DNA from: Steinernema hermaphroditum | Taxonomy: Eukaryota > Nematoda > Chromadorea > Rhabditida > Steinernematidae | Assembly: GCA_030435675.1 (NCBI GenBank) | Contig: CM059621.1 | Span: forward strand, 8,494,001-8,558,000 | Length of the DNA stretch: 64,000 nucleotides | Direction: 5' to 3' | Shown: positions 1 through 10,650 of the stretch, piece after piece | Numbering within the stretch: the first letter of the stretch is position 1 | Layout of the letters: the number at the start of each line of letters is the position of its first letter | The notes under the pieces: model-generated | What the model saw: the letters and a program-made list of their open reading frames with translations, nothing else | What the model was told of the DNA's origin: nothing | The model's database searches: none | Program-made: the position numbers and the translations under genes

Positions 1-316
1 ACGATTCTTCCCACTTAAAGACGTCTTCCATTGGCCGTAATTCTAGCCCTGAAATATATACGAACATAGACTGTCCATAGAAATTCGGTTAATTACCTGC
101 TTCTTCTGTTTCACATCGTTGCTTCGCCTCTGGCGAAGGAGAACATGCCCTGGTCCGAGAGAGTCTTTCGGTCGCCGCAAAGGGCCATTCTTTTGCGTAG
201 AGGCCAAATCGGAATCGGAGTTTGCTGAACGCCCAGAGCACGTAAGTGACTTATCCACTGGAGACACGGCTTTCGCCGACTTTTGACAAGGGCGATTGTG
301 TACTGCAACACCAGTT
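1..316. other. Downstream flank of the kinase-like gene, no gene seen
   Basis: This stretch lies past the stop codon of the minus-strand kinase-like gene. Short open frames exist on both strands but none has a recognisable domain or convincing splice signals. It probably holds the 3' untranslated region of that gene and spacer. Confidence 0.4.
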
Positions 317-1909
317 TTACTTCAAATTCCTCAAAAACAAGTTCTTACAGTCTTTCCTGTCGGCCAACGCATCAGACGCTTGCTTCAACTCGTCATCCTT
401 TCCAGCTGAACCCGTACTGCCGCCAGAGTCGAGTGGTTTGGGAAGGTTAGCCTTCCACTTCTGTATACGTAACTCTTCCTGCTTCTTTTTCAGCTGATTG
501 ATCAAGTTGTTCTTCTGCATGTCGCCGATATCGTCGTCTCGGCGACTCTCCGTGGTCGTCATAAGCTCCGCTAGGGCTTTCTGGATCTGCTCCTCATCTG
601 CCACTTTCGGAACCGGCATCGGCTTTTCCTTCTCTTTCTTCTCTGTTAATAAGTCTTTCGGGTGCTCGCGCGCTCTCGTTGGTTGCTCGATCTTTCCCGA
701 AACGACCCTTTTCCGGACCCAGTCCAAGCAGACGTTTTCCGATGCAACTCCCTCCTTCTCACGCATCTCAACCAAGCACTCCCGTATTAGCGCGAAGTTT
801 AAGCTGTCGGGCCCTTTAGCGTGGAAGAAGTGCTTGCTCATTTTTTCAAACGTTCCAGGAACGTTACATTGTTGAAGCTGTTGTGCTAAATGAAAAAAAA
901 ATTTTAAATATGTCGTGAAGTTCAAAACTCACGACCGAACTGTAACAGTCGTTCTTTCGCCTTGTCAATCTCACCCTTGTTCTTTAGATGAGCCCAATTT
1001 ACAACGAACTGGTTGAAAACATCGACTACCAAATATAACCACGATTCGAAATCCTCAAGAAAGAGAGGACAGTTACTTCGCGGAGCGTAGACCGTCTGTT
1101 GGCGGGGGCTAAAGTAAATGACTCTGAGATAAATAGCGGTGTGAAGATTAAAGGATTACCTGTTCTCCTTGATGGGACCCTTGCCTTTGAAGTCCTTTGC
1201 AGAAGTGAAGCCAATGAGGAAAAGAACGTCGTCCTTTGGAGGAAGTCCGACGCAGAAGTTCGACAGAGAAATTTCGCGATGCACAATTCCTAGGTCATGG
1301 AGATCGGTGAGAGCTTCAAATGTCTGCGAGGCAATGTGACAGGCAGTAATTCGACTGAAAAATGTTGGTACTTTGAGGAATTCTTGGGATATTCTAATAC
1401 CTGAAATCTTTACGACGGAGCAGTCCTCTTCGGATGTCGAGTAGTGTTGGTCCTAGGAGATCCATGACCACAAAGCGGAGCTTCAATGCCTGTCCGCGAT
1501 CAATAGGGAGTGGAAAATGATATCGCTTTGACTCCTTTGCAAATTCGAACAGTCGTAGAACCTGTAGTTCCGCCTGAACTGGAGTTTTTATTTCTACATG
1601 CAAAACATCTTGGATTCACCTTCAGTCGATTGGAACTGAGGTCAGTTTCCACTTTCAGAGCGTAGTCGATATTCGTCCTGCTCTGCGTGACGCGATAAAC
1701 CTCGAAAAGGCATCGTGGATTCGACGAGATTATATCCCTCACGACGTACCTAAAAATACACGGGTTACGATAGACCACAAGTCAAACTTACTGATGTTGC
1801 TCTGAGACGACGAAGTTGTTCTTCCCGAGACGATGCGCCGATTTCTGTTGTCGAGGCTTCGTTTCAGTGGTACTTCGTCGCGTATTTTCTATGTTCGAAG
1901 ATTTCCCTG
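317..1909 (-). CDS. TTBK/CK1-family kinase-fold protein, predicted pseudokinase
   Basis: The protein has the fold order of the worm-expanded tau-tubulin kinase-like branch of the casein kinase 1 family. Exons, read on the minus strand, are 1792 and upstream (start unresolved, open to about 1909), 1749-1620, 1573-1401, 1354-1160, 1108-933 and 885-317; every junction keeps frame. The ATP-site lysine is present (YALKVE). The glycine loop is degenerate (SSNPRCLFEVYRV). The catalytic loop reads HREISLSNF where active relatives have HRDIKPSNF, and the DFG position reads LIGFTSAK, so both catalytic aspartates and the loop lysine are missing. The C-lobe continues with FESWLYLVVDVFNQ. A charged coiled-coil-like tail of about 130 residues follows and ends in LRNLK. 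The first exon and start codon could not be fixed; an upstream frame at 2106-1951 may or may not belong. A role as scaffold or regulator is inferred from the missing residues. Confidence 0.75.
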
Positions 1910-2247
1910 AACACGACGCATCACCGTCGCCCTCGCCTTCCGCCACTCACCTCGACTCTGATTTCGATTACGCCTTTTGGCAGCGGAAACCGACTGTTCT
2001 CTGCTGTGAACGTCCCGCATTTCGTGCCAACTCCTATTCGCTTCTGAAGCGGTTTAATCCCCGACTCCTCGTGGATCGAGCAACCGCCCGCGCACCTCAC
2101 AAACAATCAAATGAATGACGGACCTCAAATCGCCTTGCAGCACTCTGCAAGCAGACATGTCTAGTCTGCTGTCGAATCTGCTGTCATTTGCCATTTCGGT
2201 GCAAGTGTACCTGGCGGAACCGATGGATTTCAGTTTCAACACTTGGT

Positions 2248-2253
2248 TTTATT
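2248..2253 (-). terminator. Polyadenylation signal AATAAA for the ASNSD1-like gene
   Basis: A canonical AATAAA on the minus strand lies about 65 bases past the stop codon at 2318, the expected distance for cleavage and polyadenylation of the ASNSD1-like transcript. Confidence 0.5.
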
Positions 2254-2317
2254 ACAATTTAAGGATTACAAAACTAACAAAAATAATACTGTGGCGCGAA
2301 CCCGCGAAAGTGATAAT

Positions 2318-4038
2318 TCATCCCGTTAGGCGATTACAAGGGTCGCTTCCCTTCTCTTTCGAGTTTTCAAGCTTCGCGATTCGTGTGCCAAACTGCATCG
2401 CTCGTTTCGGCGCCGTGCGAAGCTTTTCATCCACTCCGAGTTCTTTCAGCATCTCGCGAATGAAGATCTTTTCTCCAAACCCGCGCGGCAAGCTGAAATC
2501 CATCTTCATTTCCAGCGGCAGTGACACAACCCAGTCCACGAAGTCGTCGTCCAAAAAAGGAATCCTGAATGCAAATTTGATATGCGAGTGCAGTTTACGA
2601 CTTTTTCCAACCTGCAGTCGCGATCGTTACTGCTAATAACGCGATCGTCTCTTCCTAGGTTCTTATTTCCGATATTTTCCAGCTCGGCGTTCAGTTCGTC
2701 AACAAGTCCTTCTCTGCCAGAACCTTCGAATCTTCCTCGGTGACGGGAATATCCCCCGAAAAGCTCGTCAGCTCCGCTTCCAACCAACAGAATGCGCGCC
2801 GTCGAAGTGTAAACCTCACCCGTGCCATGGATGACACCTTGACCACGCGAGGCAAACCAGAGAACACAGCCGATGGAATCGTCCAGAACAGTGTTCGCCG
2901 GGCTGATGACTCTGCACACTTGCCGGAGTCGTTCCCTCTGGAGTTCCTCCTTCTGGACGTCGATCAGAACCAGTACGAACTTCCGTTCCGGATAAGTATC
3001 GCAGAGGTACTGGTAGGCGTCGATGCACTGCGGACGGTCCGGTGCATTTCCAGGAAGAGACTAGAACGGATAAGATGAGATGGGACTTAGAGATCGCCTT
3101 TACAGTTTCCCCGTCTCCGAAAGCGACGTTGAGCAGGTCGATCTGATACTTCGCTGGCAAGGTACGATGCGCGGTAATGGCGACCAGCAGGCTATCGATG
3201 CCTCCCGAGAACAGAATTCCAACGGGAGAATCATCCTGCTCGACGTCGTAGGTGACGGACTTCATCGCTTTATCGAATTTGGTAATGCCGAGAATTATGT
3301 TCTCCTGCTTGTGCTCTTGGAAGTCTTCATCTGTGTCTATGTACTCATGCTCGTTGATCTAAAACACGCCTGTACTCTTCATTACAGTACTGGGGCCAAC
3401 CCTTGGGATTTCGATTGCTCCATCGACAGTAAATCGATAGAATCCGAAATATCTGAGAATCGGTTCTTTGACTTCGTAACGAGAGGAAGATACGAAAGTG
3501 ATTGAGTCGAGTCCTCCCTTTTGGTAATCGACGATGTACATTGTCCCAGCAAGCAGTTCTTTTCTAACGCAGATAAATGTCGGCTATAAACGGAAATTAT
3601 GGCGCGAAGATTCGGGCCTACACATACGTCAAACTTCGCGTATTTGCCGAAGGTAATCGTTTTCTTGTCTTCCGACAATGAGACGACCAAACTGCATCGG
3701 CCAAAGCGGTCCCTGCCAAGGAAAATCATTTGCAGATCGGGCTAAACAAGTCGCTGAGTTACGGCAATGTGTAGCAGCTGCTCACGCGATGATACACAAA
3801 GGCGAACGGTCCCTTCTTCTGAGCAAGCAAGTCACAGATCAGGTTGACATTTGAAATTCCATCGCAGTCTTCGTAAACGGGGCGTCGACTGGTCTGAAGT
3901 CGCCATTTGTCAGGATATTACCGTACTCATGCTAGCACTCACTGGGTAGCTGAACGATTTAGAAGTAGGCGGGCATTCCGCGTTGTTGTAGTCATGCACC
4001 TCGAAGACGGGATGTTGAGGGTCTTCGATAACCATTGC
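2318..4038 (-). CDS. Asparagine synthetase domain-containing protein 1 (ASNSD1-like)
   Basis: Two regions are recognisable in family order. First is a glutamine-amidotransferase-like part: EYGNILTNGDF near 3900, KKGPFAFVYHR, then FLGRDRFGRCSL near 3710. It is followed by an asparagine-synthetase-like part with the ATP pyrophosphatase loop VGILFSGGIDSLLVA near 3210, DGETVK, the motif LLVGSGADELFGGYSRH near 2770, and FLDDDFVDWVVSLPLEMKM near 2540; the protein ends DPCNRLTG. This order fits ASNSD1 rather than true asparagine synthetase. The family's activity is not settled, so no reaction is claimed. Exons are short and split by introns of about 45-65 bases. Two oddities: no amino-terminal Met-Cys-Gly, normally the glutaminase nucleophile, was found; and near 3870-3900 the frame appears to slip between NGDF and EDCDGISNVNLICDLL with no room for an intron. 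The upstream boundary is approximate. Confidence 0.8.
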
Positions 4039-5233
4039 CTGAAACGAGAAAACTGACCACTTAGGAATTACACACTAGAGGTCAGTGCTCAGCTGATTAT
4101 CGCGGACCGATAAGCGCGCTTCCGTAAAGCAGAAGCAGCCTTCCGTCCCAAATCACAGACGATATTAGCATAGTTAGTCAATGTGAACTGAACTGTAAGT
4201 GGATCTAGAATGGGGAAGGGAGGCCTCCCACATCGCACAAGGCCGACACATGCTAGCGAGTCCTATTTCCACGGCACACTCACCACTCTGCCTTTAGATT
4301 GGAGCGGGTGGCGCAAAATACACATGAAGAAATCGATCGATGTGATAATCACAACAAACAAATCTTACAGTCACGATCTCAGCATTTCAGAAAACGTGTG
4401 CAGGAACGTGTGGAAACGGATTGAACTGCAGTGGTAGACGGGGTGCCGATGCTGTCAGCGTCGGCGTGACCGGCAGCTTCGAGCACCGGGTGGCGCCAGG
4501 AGAAGTCCTTGGCACCTCGGCGAGGATTCAGCCGCGCGAGTCCGAGAGAGGATCTCCAGCGTCTGAAACGGTGGGTCCTTGCACGAACGGCCTGCACCGT
4601 ACTAGTCGAGTGATGCAATGGAGCACAACTCTGATCAAACGGCTGGGTCGAAAGGGAAGGATTCGGAGATTTTGTGCCCTTGTTGTTGTTCGGTGCCGAC
4701 CAGATGTATCGTGGCAGTCTTTTGTACATTTCAGAGAGCGTTAGGAGAATTTTGGTTGTATTGTTGTGGCGGAAACTGAGAAACTCAGAGCCTGTTTGTC
4801 TTGGAATTTAAGGGTTGGTCAACTTCCAATCGGAAACGCTAGAAAGAACTCTACGGAGACGCTAGAAAGAACTCTACCTAAGCTTATTATATCTTGTTTG
4901 CATTTCAAATTCACGAGGTTTCTTGTTTCGTGGCAAATTTCGGCTTTGGTGTGTTTGGGGCTCCATTTTACATTACACACGAAGCTACGCTACCCTAAGG
5001 GACAGTGCTGCTGATTTGCGCACCTTCCACGAAACAGATCTACGATGGATTGCACAGAGATTACGTTTGCTAAACCGATTCAAGCACGAGTGATTGTGCA
5101 AACTGCGGTTTTCCTATATAGTGTGTAAGCTAAGCGCCAACTTCGCGTGTTCGCGCTAAGTCCTTCCCGTTAAGTCATGTTGTGGAACGGTGATTACTAA
5201 CTAAGTGATGTTCGTTCTGGTTCAGGGAAAGCG
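4039..5233. other. Intergenic region between two divergent genes
   Basis: About 1.2 kb separates the minus-strand ASNSD1-like gene from the plus-strand valyl-tRNA synthetase gene and should contain both promoters and perhaps the first exon of the former. Open frames of 75-116 codons occur on both strands but have no recognisable domain. A 23-base tandem duplication (unit containing GCTAGAAAGAACTCTAC) sits at about 4838-4877. A TTCAG immediately before the VARS start (about 5221-5225) could be a trans-splice acceptor. Confidence 0.4.
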
Positions 5234-8200
5234 ATGGCTCCTTCGCCAACTGTTCCGGAAATAGATCCGCTGAATAAAGACGGAACCCCAAAAACCGAGG
5301 CGCAGTTGAAAAAAGAGAGAGAAAAGGCCGCGAAAAAGGCGAAGTTCGAAGCCAAACAGCAAAAGCTTGCCGAAAAAGCTGCAGCGAAGCCCAATGAAAA
5401 GAAGAAGGAAGCCAAGCTGAAGGAGAAGGAGGTGCTTGAGTACAATGCCGATACCAAAGAGGGCGAGAAGAAAGGTTTGTCGCTGCGCTTATTGCTTCTC
5501 ACAGGTCTTTTTTAGATGTATCCGGTGACATGCCCAACGCATACAGTCCACGCTACGTTGAAGCGGCATGGTATGCTTGGTGGGAAAAGGAAGGCTTCTT
5601 CCGTCCCGAGTACGGCCGAGACCTGAACGTGCCGAACCCCAAGGGCACCTTCACGATCGTCATCCCTCCCCCAAATGTTACGGGAACCCTCCACTTGGGT
5701 CACGCTCTGTCGACAGCCGTCGAAGACAGCGTCGCACGTTGGCATCGCATGAAGGGAAAGACCGTCTTGTTCAATCCCGGATGTGATCATGCTGGTATTG
5801 CTACGCAAGTCGTCGTCGAAAAGCGACTGAAACGCGAGAAAGGTCTTACCCGCCACGACTTGGGTCGCGAAAAGTTTATTGAGGAAGTTTGGAAGTGGAA
5901 GGATGAGTAAGTGCACAATGTAACGGGACGCTCAAGTAATCCTCATTTGTTAGGAAGGGACACATCATCTACGACCAGTTCCGCAGTATGGGCGCCGGCG
6001 TTGACTGGGATCGTGCGGCCTTCATGATGGACCCTGTAGGTTGCAAAACTGTATTTCTTGTGCGAACCAGGCCAATTGCAGAAAATGATGCGATGTGTCA
6101 CGGAGGCATTCATAAGACTTCACGAGCGTGGTGTCATCTACAGAAGCACACGCTTGGTCAACTGGTCCTGCGCCTTGAAGTCGGCGATTTCCGACATTGA
6201 GGTCGACAAGAAGGAGCTGACCGGACGTACGCTGCTGCCTGTCCCTGGCTACACGGAGAAGATCGAATTTGGTGTCATCGTGTCATTTGCTTATCCAGTT
6301 GAAAACAGTGATGAAGAGGTTGTTGTCGCTACAACCCGTATTGAGACCATGCTTGGTGATGTCGCAATCGCCGTCCATCCCCAAGACGACCGATATCACC
6401 ACTTGATCGGAAAGGTACCGTGTAACTCCTTTGCTGCTCTCATAATTGCTGTTTAGCACTGCGTCCATCCCTTCGTTGACCGCAGAATCCCAATCGTTGC
6501 TGACGATTTCGTTGATCGAGAATTCGGAACCGGAGCGGTAAAGATCACTCCTGCTCACGACCACAACGATTACGAAGTCGGTGTTCGCCACAAGTTAGAA
6601 TTCATCAACGTCATCACCGATGAGGGTCTTATGTCAAACGCCTGCGGAGAGTTCTCCGGCCAAAAACGCTTTGAAGCCCGCAAGCACGTCCTCGAAGCAC
6701 TCAAGCTGAAGGGACTTTTCCGCGACATCCAGGACAACCCCATGATTGTCCCTGTTTGCAGGTTGGCTTTCTTTCAAAAGGTCTTGTTTGAGAGTTATGT
6801 TTAGTCGCTCCAAGGACATCATCGAACCCATTCTCAAGGCGCAGTGGTACGTCAAGTGCGATGAAATGGCAAAGCGCGCCATGGACGCTGTGCAAACGGG
6901 CGAACTGAAGTTGATTCCTGAGTTCCACGTTTCCACATGGAATAGGTGGCTCGAAAACATCCGGTAGGCAATTCTTCACATAATTTCATGTATATTTGTT
7001 CCCTCTGTTTTAGTGACTGGTGTATTTCTCGCCAGCTCTGGTGGGGCCATCGCATTCCTGCATACTTCATCACTGTCAACGACCCATCAGTTCCCGCTGG
7101 AGATAGCGCTGACAACAACTACTGGGTCAGTGCTCGCACCCATGAAGAAGCGTTGGAGAAAGCGGCCAAGAAATTCAATGTTGCCAAAGAAAAAATTTCC
7201 CTGAAGTGGGGTATGTGTCATCACTTGCAAAGGTTGTACTCATACGACTCAATTCCAGATGAGGACGTGCTGGACACGTGGTTCAGCTCAGGTCTTTGGC
7301 CTTTCTCGCTCTTTGGCTGGCCCGAGCAGACATCTGACATGGAGAACTTCTTCCCTGGCGCTCTACTTGAAACAGGACACGACATCATCTTCTTCTGGGT
7401 TGCCCGAATGGTGTTCCTTTCCCAGGAGCTCACCGGAAAGCTCCCGTTCAAGGAGGTCTTCATGCACGCTATGGTTCGCGATGCGCATGGTCGTAAAATG
7501 AGCAAGTCCCTTGGAAACGTCATTGATCCTATCGACGTAATCCGCGGCATCACACTCGAGAAGCTTCAAGAAGGGCTGATGAACGGCAACCTGGACCCCA
7601 AAGAGCTGAAGATCGCAATGGCTGGACAGAAGCGTGACTACCCCGAAGGCATTCCTGAGTGTGGAGTTGACGCCCTCCGCTTCGCTCTGATGGCGTATAC
7701 CAGCCAGGGCCGCGACATCAACTTGGACGTGCTGCGCATTAGAGGGTATCGCCACTTCTGTAACAAGATCTGGCAGGCAACGAAGTTCACAATGTGGCAA
7801 CTCGGCAAAGAATTCGTTCCAGAATCTGAGTTCAAGGTTAGTTTCTTCGCTCGTTCTCGGCCAATTAGTATGTGTCCCTTTAGAAGAATGGAAGCGAAGC
7901 GACTCTCGATCTTTGGATACTGTCCCGCCTCTCAGAAGCTGTACAGAAGTGCAACAGCGGTTTTGAGGAGTACAACTTCCAGCAAGTAACCACGGCAATC
8001 TACAACTTCTGGCTGTACGACTTCTGCGACGTTTACCTGGAGGGAGTGAAGCCGGTCTTCAACAGCAAGTCCGAAGACAAGGCGCCAGCGGAGACCGCCC
8101 GCCACGTGCTCTACCACTGCGTCGAAACTGGACTGCGTCTCGTGTGCCCGTTCATGCCCTTTATCACAGAAGAACTGTGGCAGCGGCTGCCAAGAAGAGC

Positions 8201-8339
8201 GAACGTCCACAATCCTCTCAGCATCTGCATCGCTGAGTACCCGGAGCAAGAGAAGTATCCGTTCCTGAACGAAGAAATAGAGCGGGAGATCGAGAGCCGA
8301 ACCACGAAGAAGAAGTTCAACGACCAGAAGCAGAATTAA
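5234..8339 (+). CDS. VARS1: Valyl-tRNA synthetase, cytosolic
   Basis: This class I synthetase charges tRNA-Val with valine and edits mischarged threonine. Exons are 5234-5474, 5516-5906, 5954-6035, 6082-6414, 6457-6761, 6805-6963, 7014-7210, 7259-7836 and 7884-8339, summing to 913 codons plus stop. A lysine/glutamate-rich eukaryotic extension (about residues 1-80) comes first. The Rossmann domain follows, with [15 protein letters not shown] carrying the HIGH-type motif HLGH. Then come the inserted editing domain ([30 protein letters not shown]), [30 protein letters not shown], and [14 protein letters not shown] carrying KMSKS. The anticodon-binding helices end at [12 protein letters not shown]. 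The protein stops about 40 residues after that, lacking the usual C-terminal coiled-coil arm. The CMTR2-like gene begins 154 bases downstream on the same strand. All catalytic motifs are intact, so the enzyme is probably functional. Confidence 0.97.
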
Positions 8340-8493
8340 GCTATCACCGTTGTTTTGTTTGTTTGATTGAGTTGTTAACATGAAGCACAGATCTAATGCG
8401 TTGTCCATTCGAAATACTGTCCCCGCATTGCGATGCGAAGGCGTGTGCATATCTGTTCGGAAACGTCCCTTTTCATTGTTCCCAGCTTACAGC

Positions 8494-10650
8494 ATGACTC
8501 CGACCTACGAGCTGATCCTGGACAAGATCTTCGAAAAGCGCTTCGACCTGAAGATGCGAGGCGCGCTGGCGTTTTCCGACGACACCACCGAGAGCACGAA
8601 GGACTTCGAGGCGCTCTACGACGAAGTTGACTCTCTGAAGGTCCTCTAGACCCACCGTAGTCCTCTGAATCCGTACTATTTCAGATATTTCCGAAACCAA
8701 GCGACTGGCACGACCACACGACGTTCACGCACGCGATGAAGAACCTCTCCCGGGAGCTCCAAAGGCAGCGTGGCGTCGCCCACGCCTCGCAGGCGTACTG
8801 TAAGCTCACGGAGCTCTTCCACACGAACCCCGAGATGACGATCAACGGCGCCGGCGACTCCGTCTTTCGCTCCCTCCATCTCTGCGAGGCCCCCGGCGCC
8901 TTCATCCGCGCCACCGTCGACCACTTCGCCCGCGGCGTCGTCGAGTGGAGCGCCACCTCGTGAGTCCTCTCGCCCCTTCGCCCACACCACTCCTCAGGTT
9001 CAACCCCTACTTCGAGTGGAACGCCCCCGAGGAGATGTTCGTCGAGGACGACGACGACATGGTCCTCCGCTTCCCGAAGCGCTGGAACTTCGGACGCTCC
9101 AACAGCGGTGACGTCTTCGAGGCGTGTCCCGAGGACTTCGTCGAGGCGACTTTCGATTTGGTGACCGCCGACGGAAGTCTCCGATGCGATGTAAGTCCGA
9201 TTACGGTGAACGACCGTAATCGTTTGCAAAAAAAGTAGCCTATACGACATGTAGCAAAAGCAGAGTCTGTCCGTCTAGACGCAGACATGTCTATCACAGA
9301 AATGTCGCCGTCTTCTCGGAAATACAGACTGAAAGACGTCTACTAGAAGACTGGGTTGGGCAAGCGTGTTCTTCTTTTACAACAAGAACTATGATTTCCT
9401 GAACGTATTCTCTCGTTCAGATCACCGAAAAGGAGAGCGCAACAGTGTCGTTGTTTCGCCAGGAGATAGACCTCGCCTTCTTCGCTCTCCGAGAAGGCGG
9501 CGACTTCGTGCTGAAGATGTACTCCTGGAGGAGCGAGGAGATGCGGGCGCTGCTGCAAATATGTCTCGACCACTTCCAAACGGTGCGGATCTGCAAGCCG
9601 AGTGCGAGCAAGCCCGGAAGCTACGAGGTGAGGGGATTATGCCTTAGGACAGACTTCAGCGCAGATTTAGGTCTACTTGGTGTGCTGCTCGTACTCTCGG
9701 GAACCTTCGGTCTCCTCCTCCCACGACTTGGCCCTTCAGAACGCCCTCCTCTACTCGGCGGCGAAGTTCTTCATCGACCACCAGATCCTGATGTCGACCT
9801 TCAACAGGGACAGCTACGAGAATTGGTCCCGAAAACTGCAGAACTATATCACCACCGCCAACAGAAGCGCCACTTCCACGTGGATTCAGATGTTCGTGCG
9901 CAAGGGGTTTGTCTCGGTCTACGAGAGGAGCGCCGCGCCAACAGGAAAGCCGTGGCGGAACAAGAAGGCGATCCTGAAGTCGCGAGATTTAGAGAAATCG
10001 ATTTCCGTGCGTAGACCGTCCTCCCTCCCTGTTGACCCCTTCTCTCCTAGATCGACGTCGACTGGCGCTGGGAATGGACCTTCGCCGAGGACGTCACATA
10101 CGGAATCGCCCGGAAGGACACGCCCATCATCAATTCTCTTTTCCTTCATGACGGCCACCCCAGGGAAACGGTATGTCCTCTCGTCATTCTATCGAGGCAA
10201 ATCGTCTTTCAAGGAACTGAAAGACCTCTGCCACTCGGACTTTTCACTCAACGGCCGTGTGATGAAGGACGGATACGACTGGATCCAGTTCGTCCTCGAC
10301 TCCCTTCTACACCGAGAAGAACCCTTCGAACTGGATCTGGGCGACCGTCTTCTTCTGAGTCGCCTCTCGGCGTCCATCGTGGGGGCAATGTGTTCCCTCT
10401 ACCGGAAGGTGACCCTGAAGAAAGGATCTATCACGTTTTCCGAACAGGTGAGTTCTAAAAGTGGCGCTGGAAGTAGACGATGGTTTAGGTCGACCAGCGA
10501 GAACTGGAGAGGCTGGGGACGTTCCTGTCCGCAGTGACTCGAAACAACGGACAGGATCTTCTGTCGATCGCGAGTGCAGCGAAGATGGCGGAACCGACGT
10601 TCTATTCGATTATCTTAGTATATAATAGTTGCAGTATAACTTATATTTAA
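8494..10650 (+). CDS. CMTR2: Cap-specific mRNA 2'-O-methyltransferase 2 (CMTR2-like)
   Basis: This FtsJ/RrmJ-fold enzyme is expected to methylate the 2'-hydroxyl of the second transcribed nucleotide of capped mRNA using S-adenosylmethionine. Exons are 8494-8640, 8685-8959, 8998-9190, 9421-9627, 9671-10006, 10051-10170, 10214-10447 and 10489-10650, giving 557 aa with consistent phases. The SAM-binding motif LHLCEAPGAFIRATVDHF is typical of the CMTR2 (Adrift) branch. The K-D-K-E set is visible in part: the aspartate in FDLVTADGS, the second lysine in GGDFVLKMYSW and the glutamate in KPGSYEVYLV. Family members of other animals are longer (about 700 aa or more), so the C-terminal inactive methyltransferase-like part is reduced here. 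The first intron has an unusual GTCCTC donor. The start at 8494 is preceded by CTTACAG, a plausible trans-splice acceptor. Its closeness to the valyl-tRNA synthetase gene suggests possible co-transcription. Confidence 0.88.
9198..9222. repeat. Perfect 10-base inverted repeat in a CMTR2 intron
   Basis: CGATTACGGT at 9198-9207 is followed by the 5-base loop GAACG and the exact reverse complement ACCGTAATCG at 9213-9222. It begins 8 bases inside the 230-base intron 3, which is much longer than neighbouring introns. The arm is the same ACCGTAATC motif seen in several other introns of this window. Confidence 0.8.
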
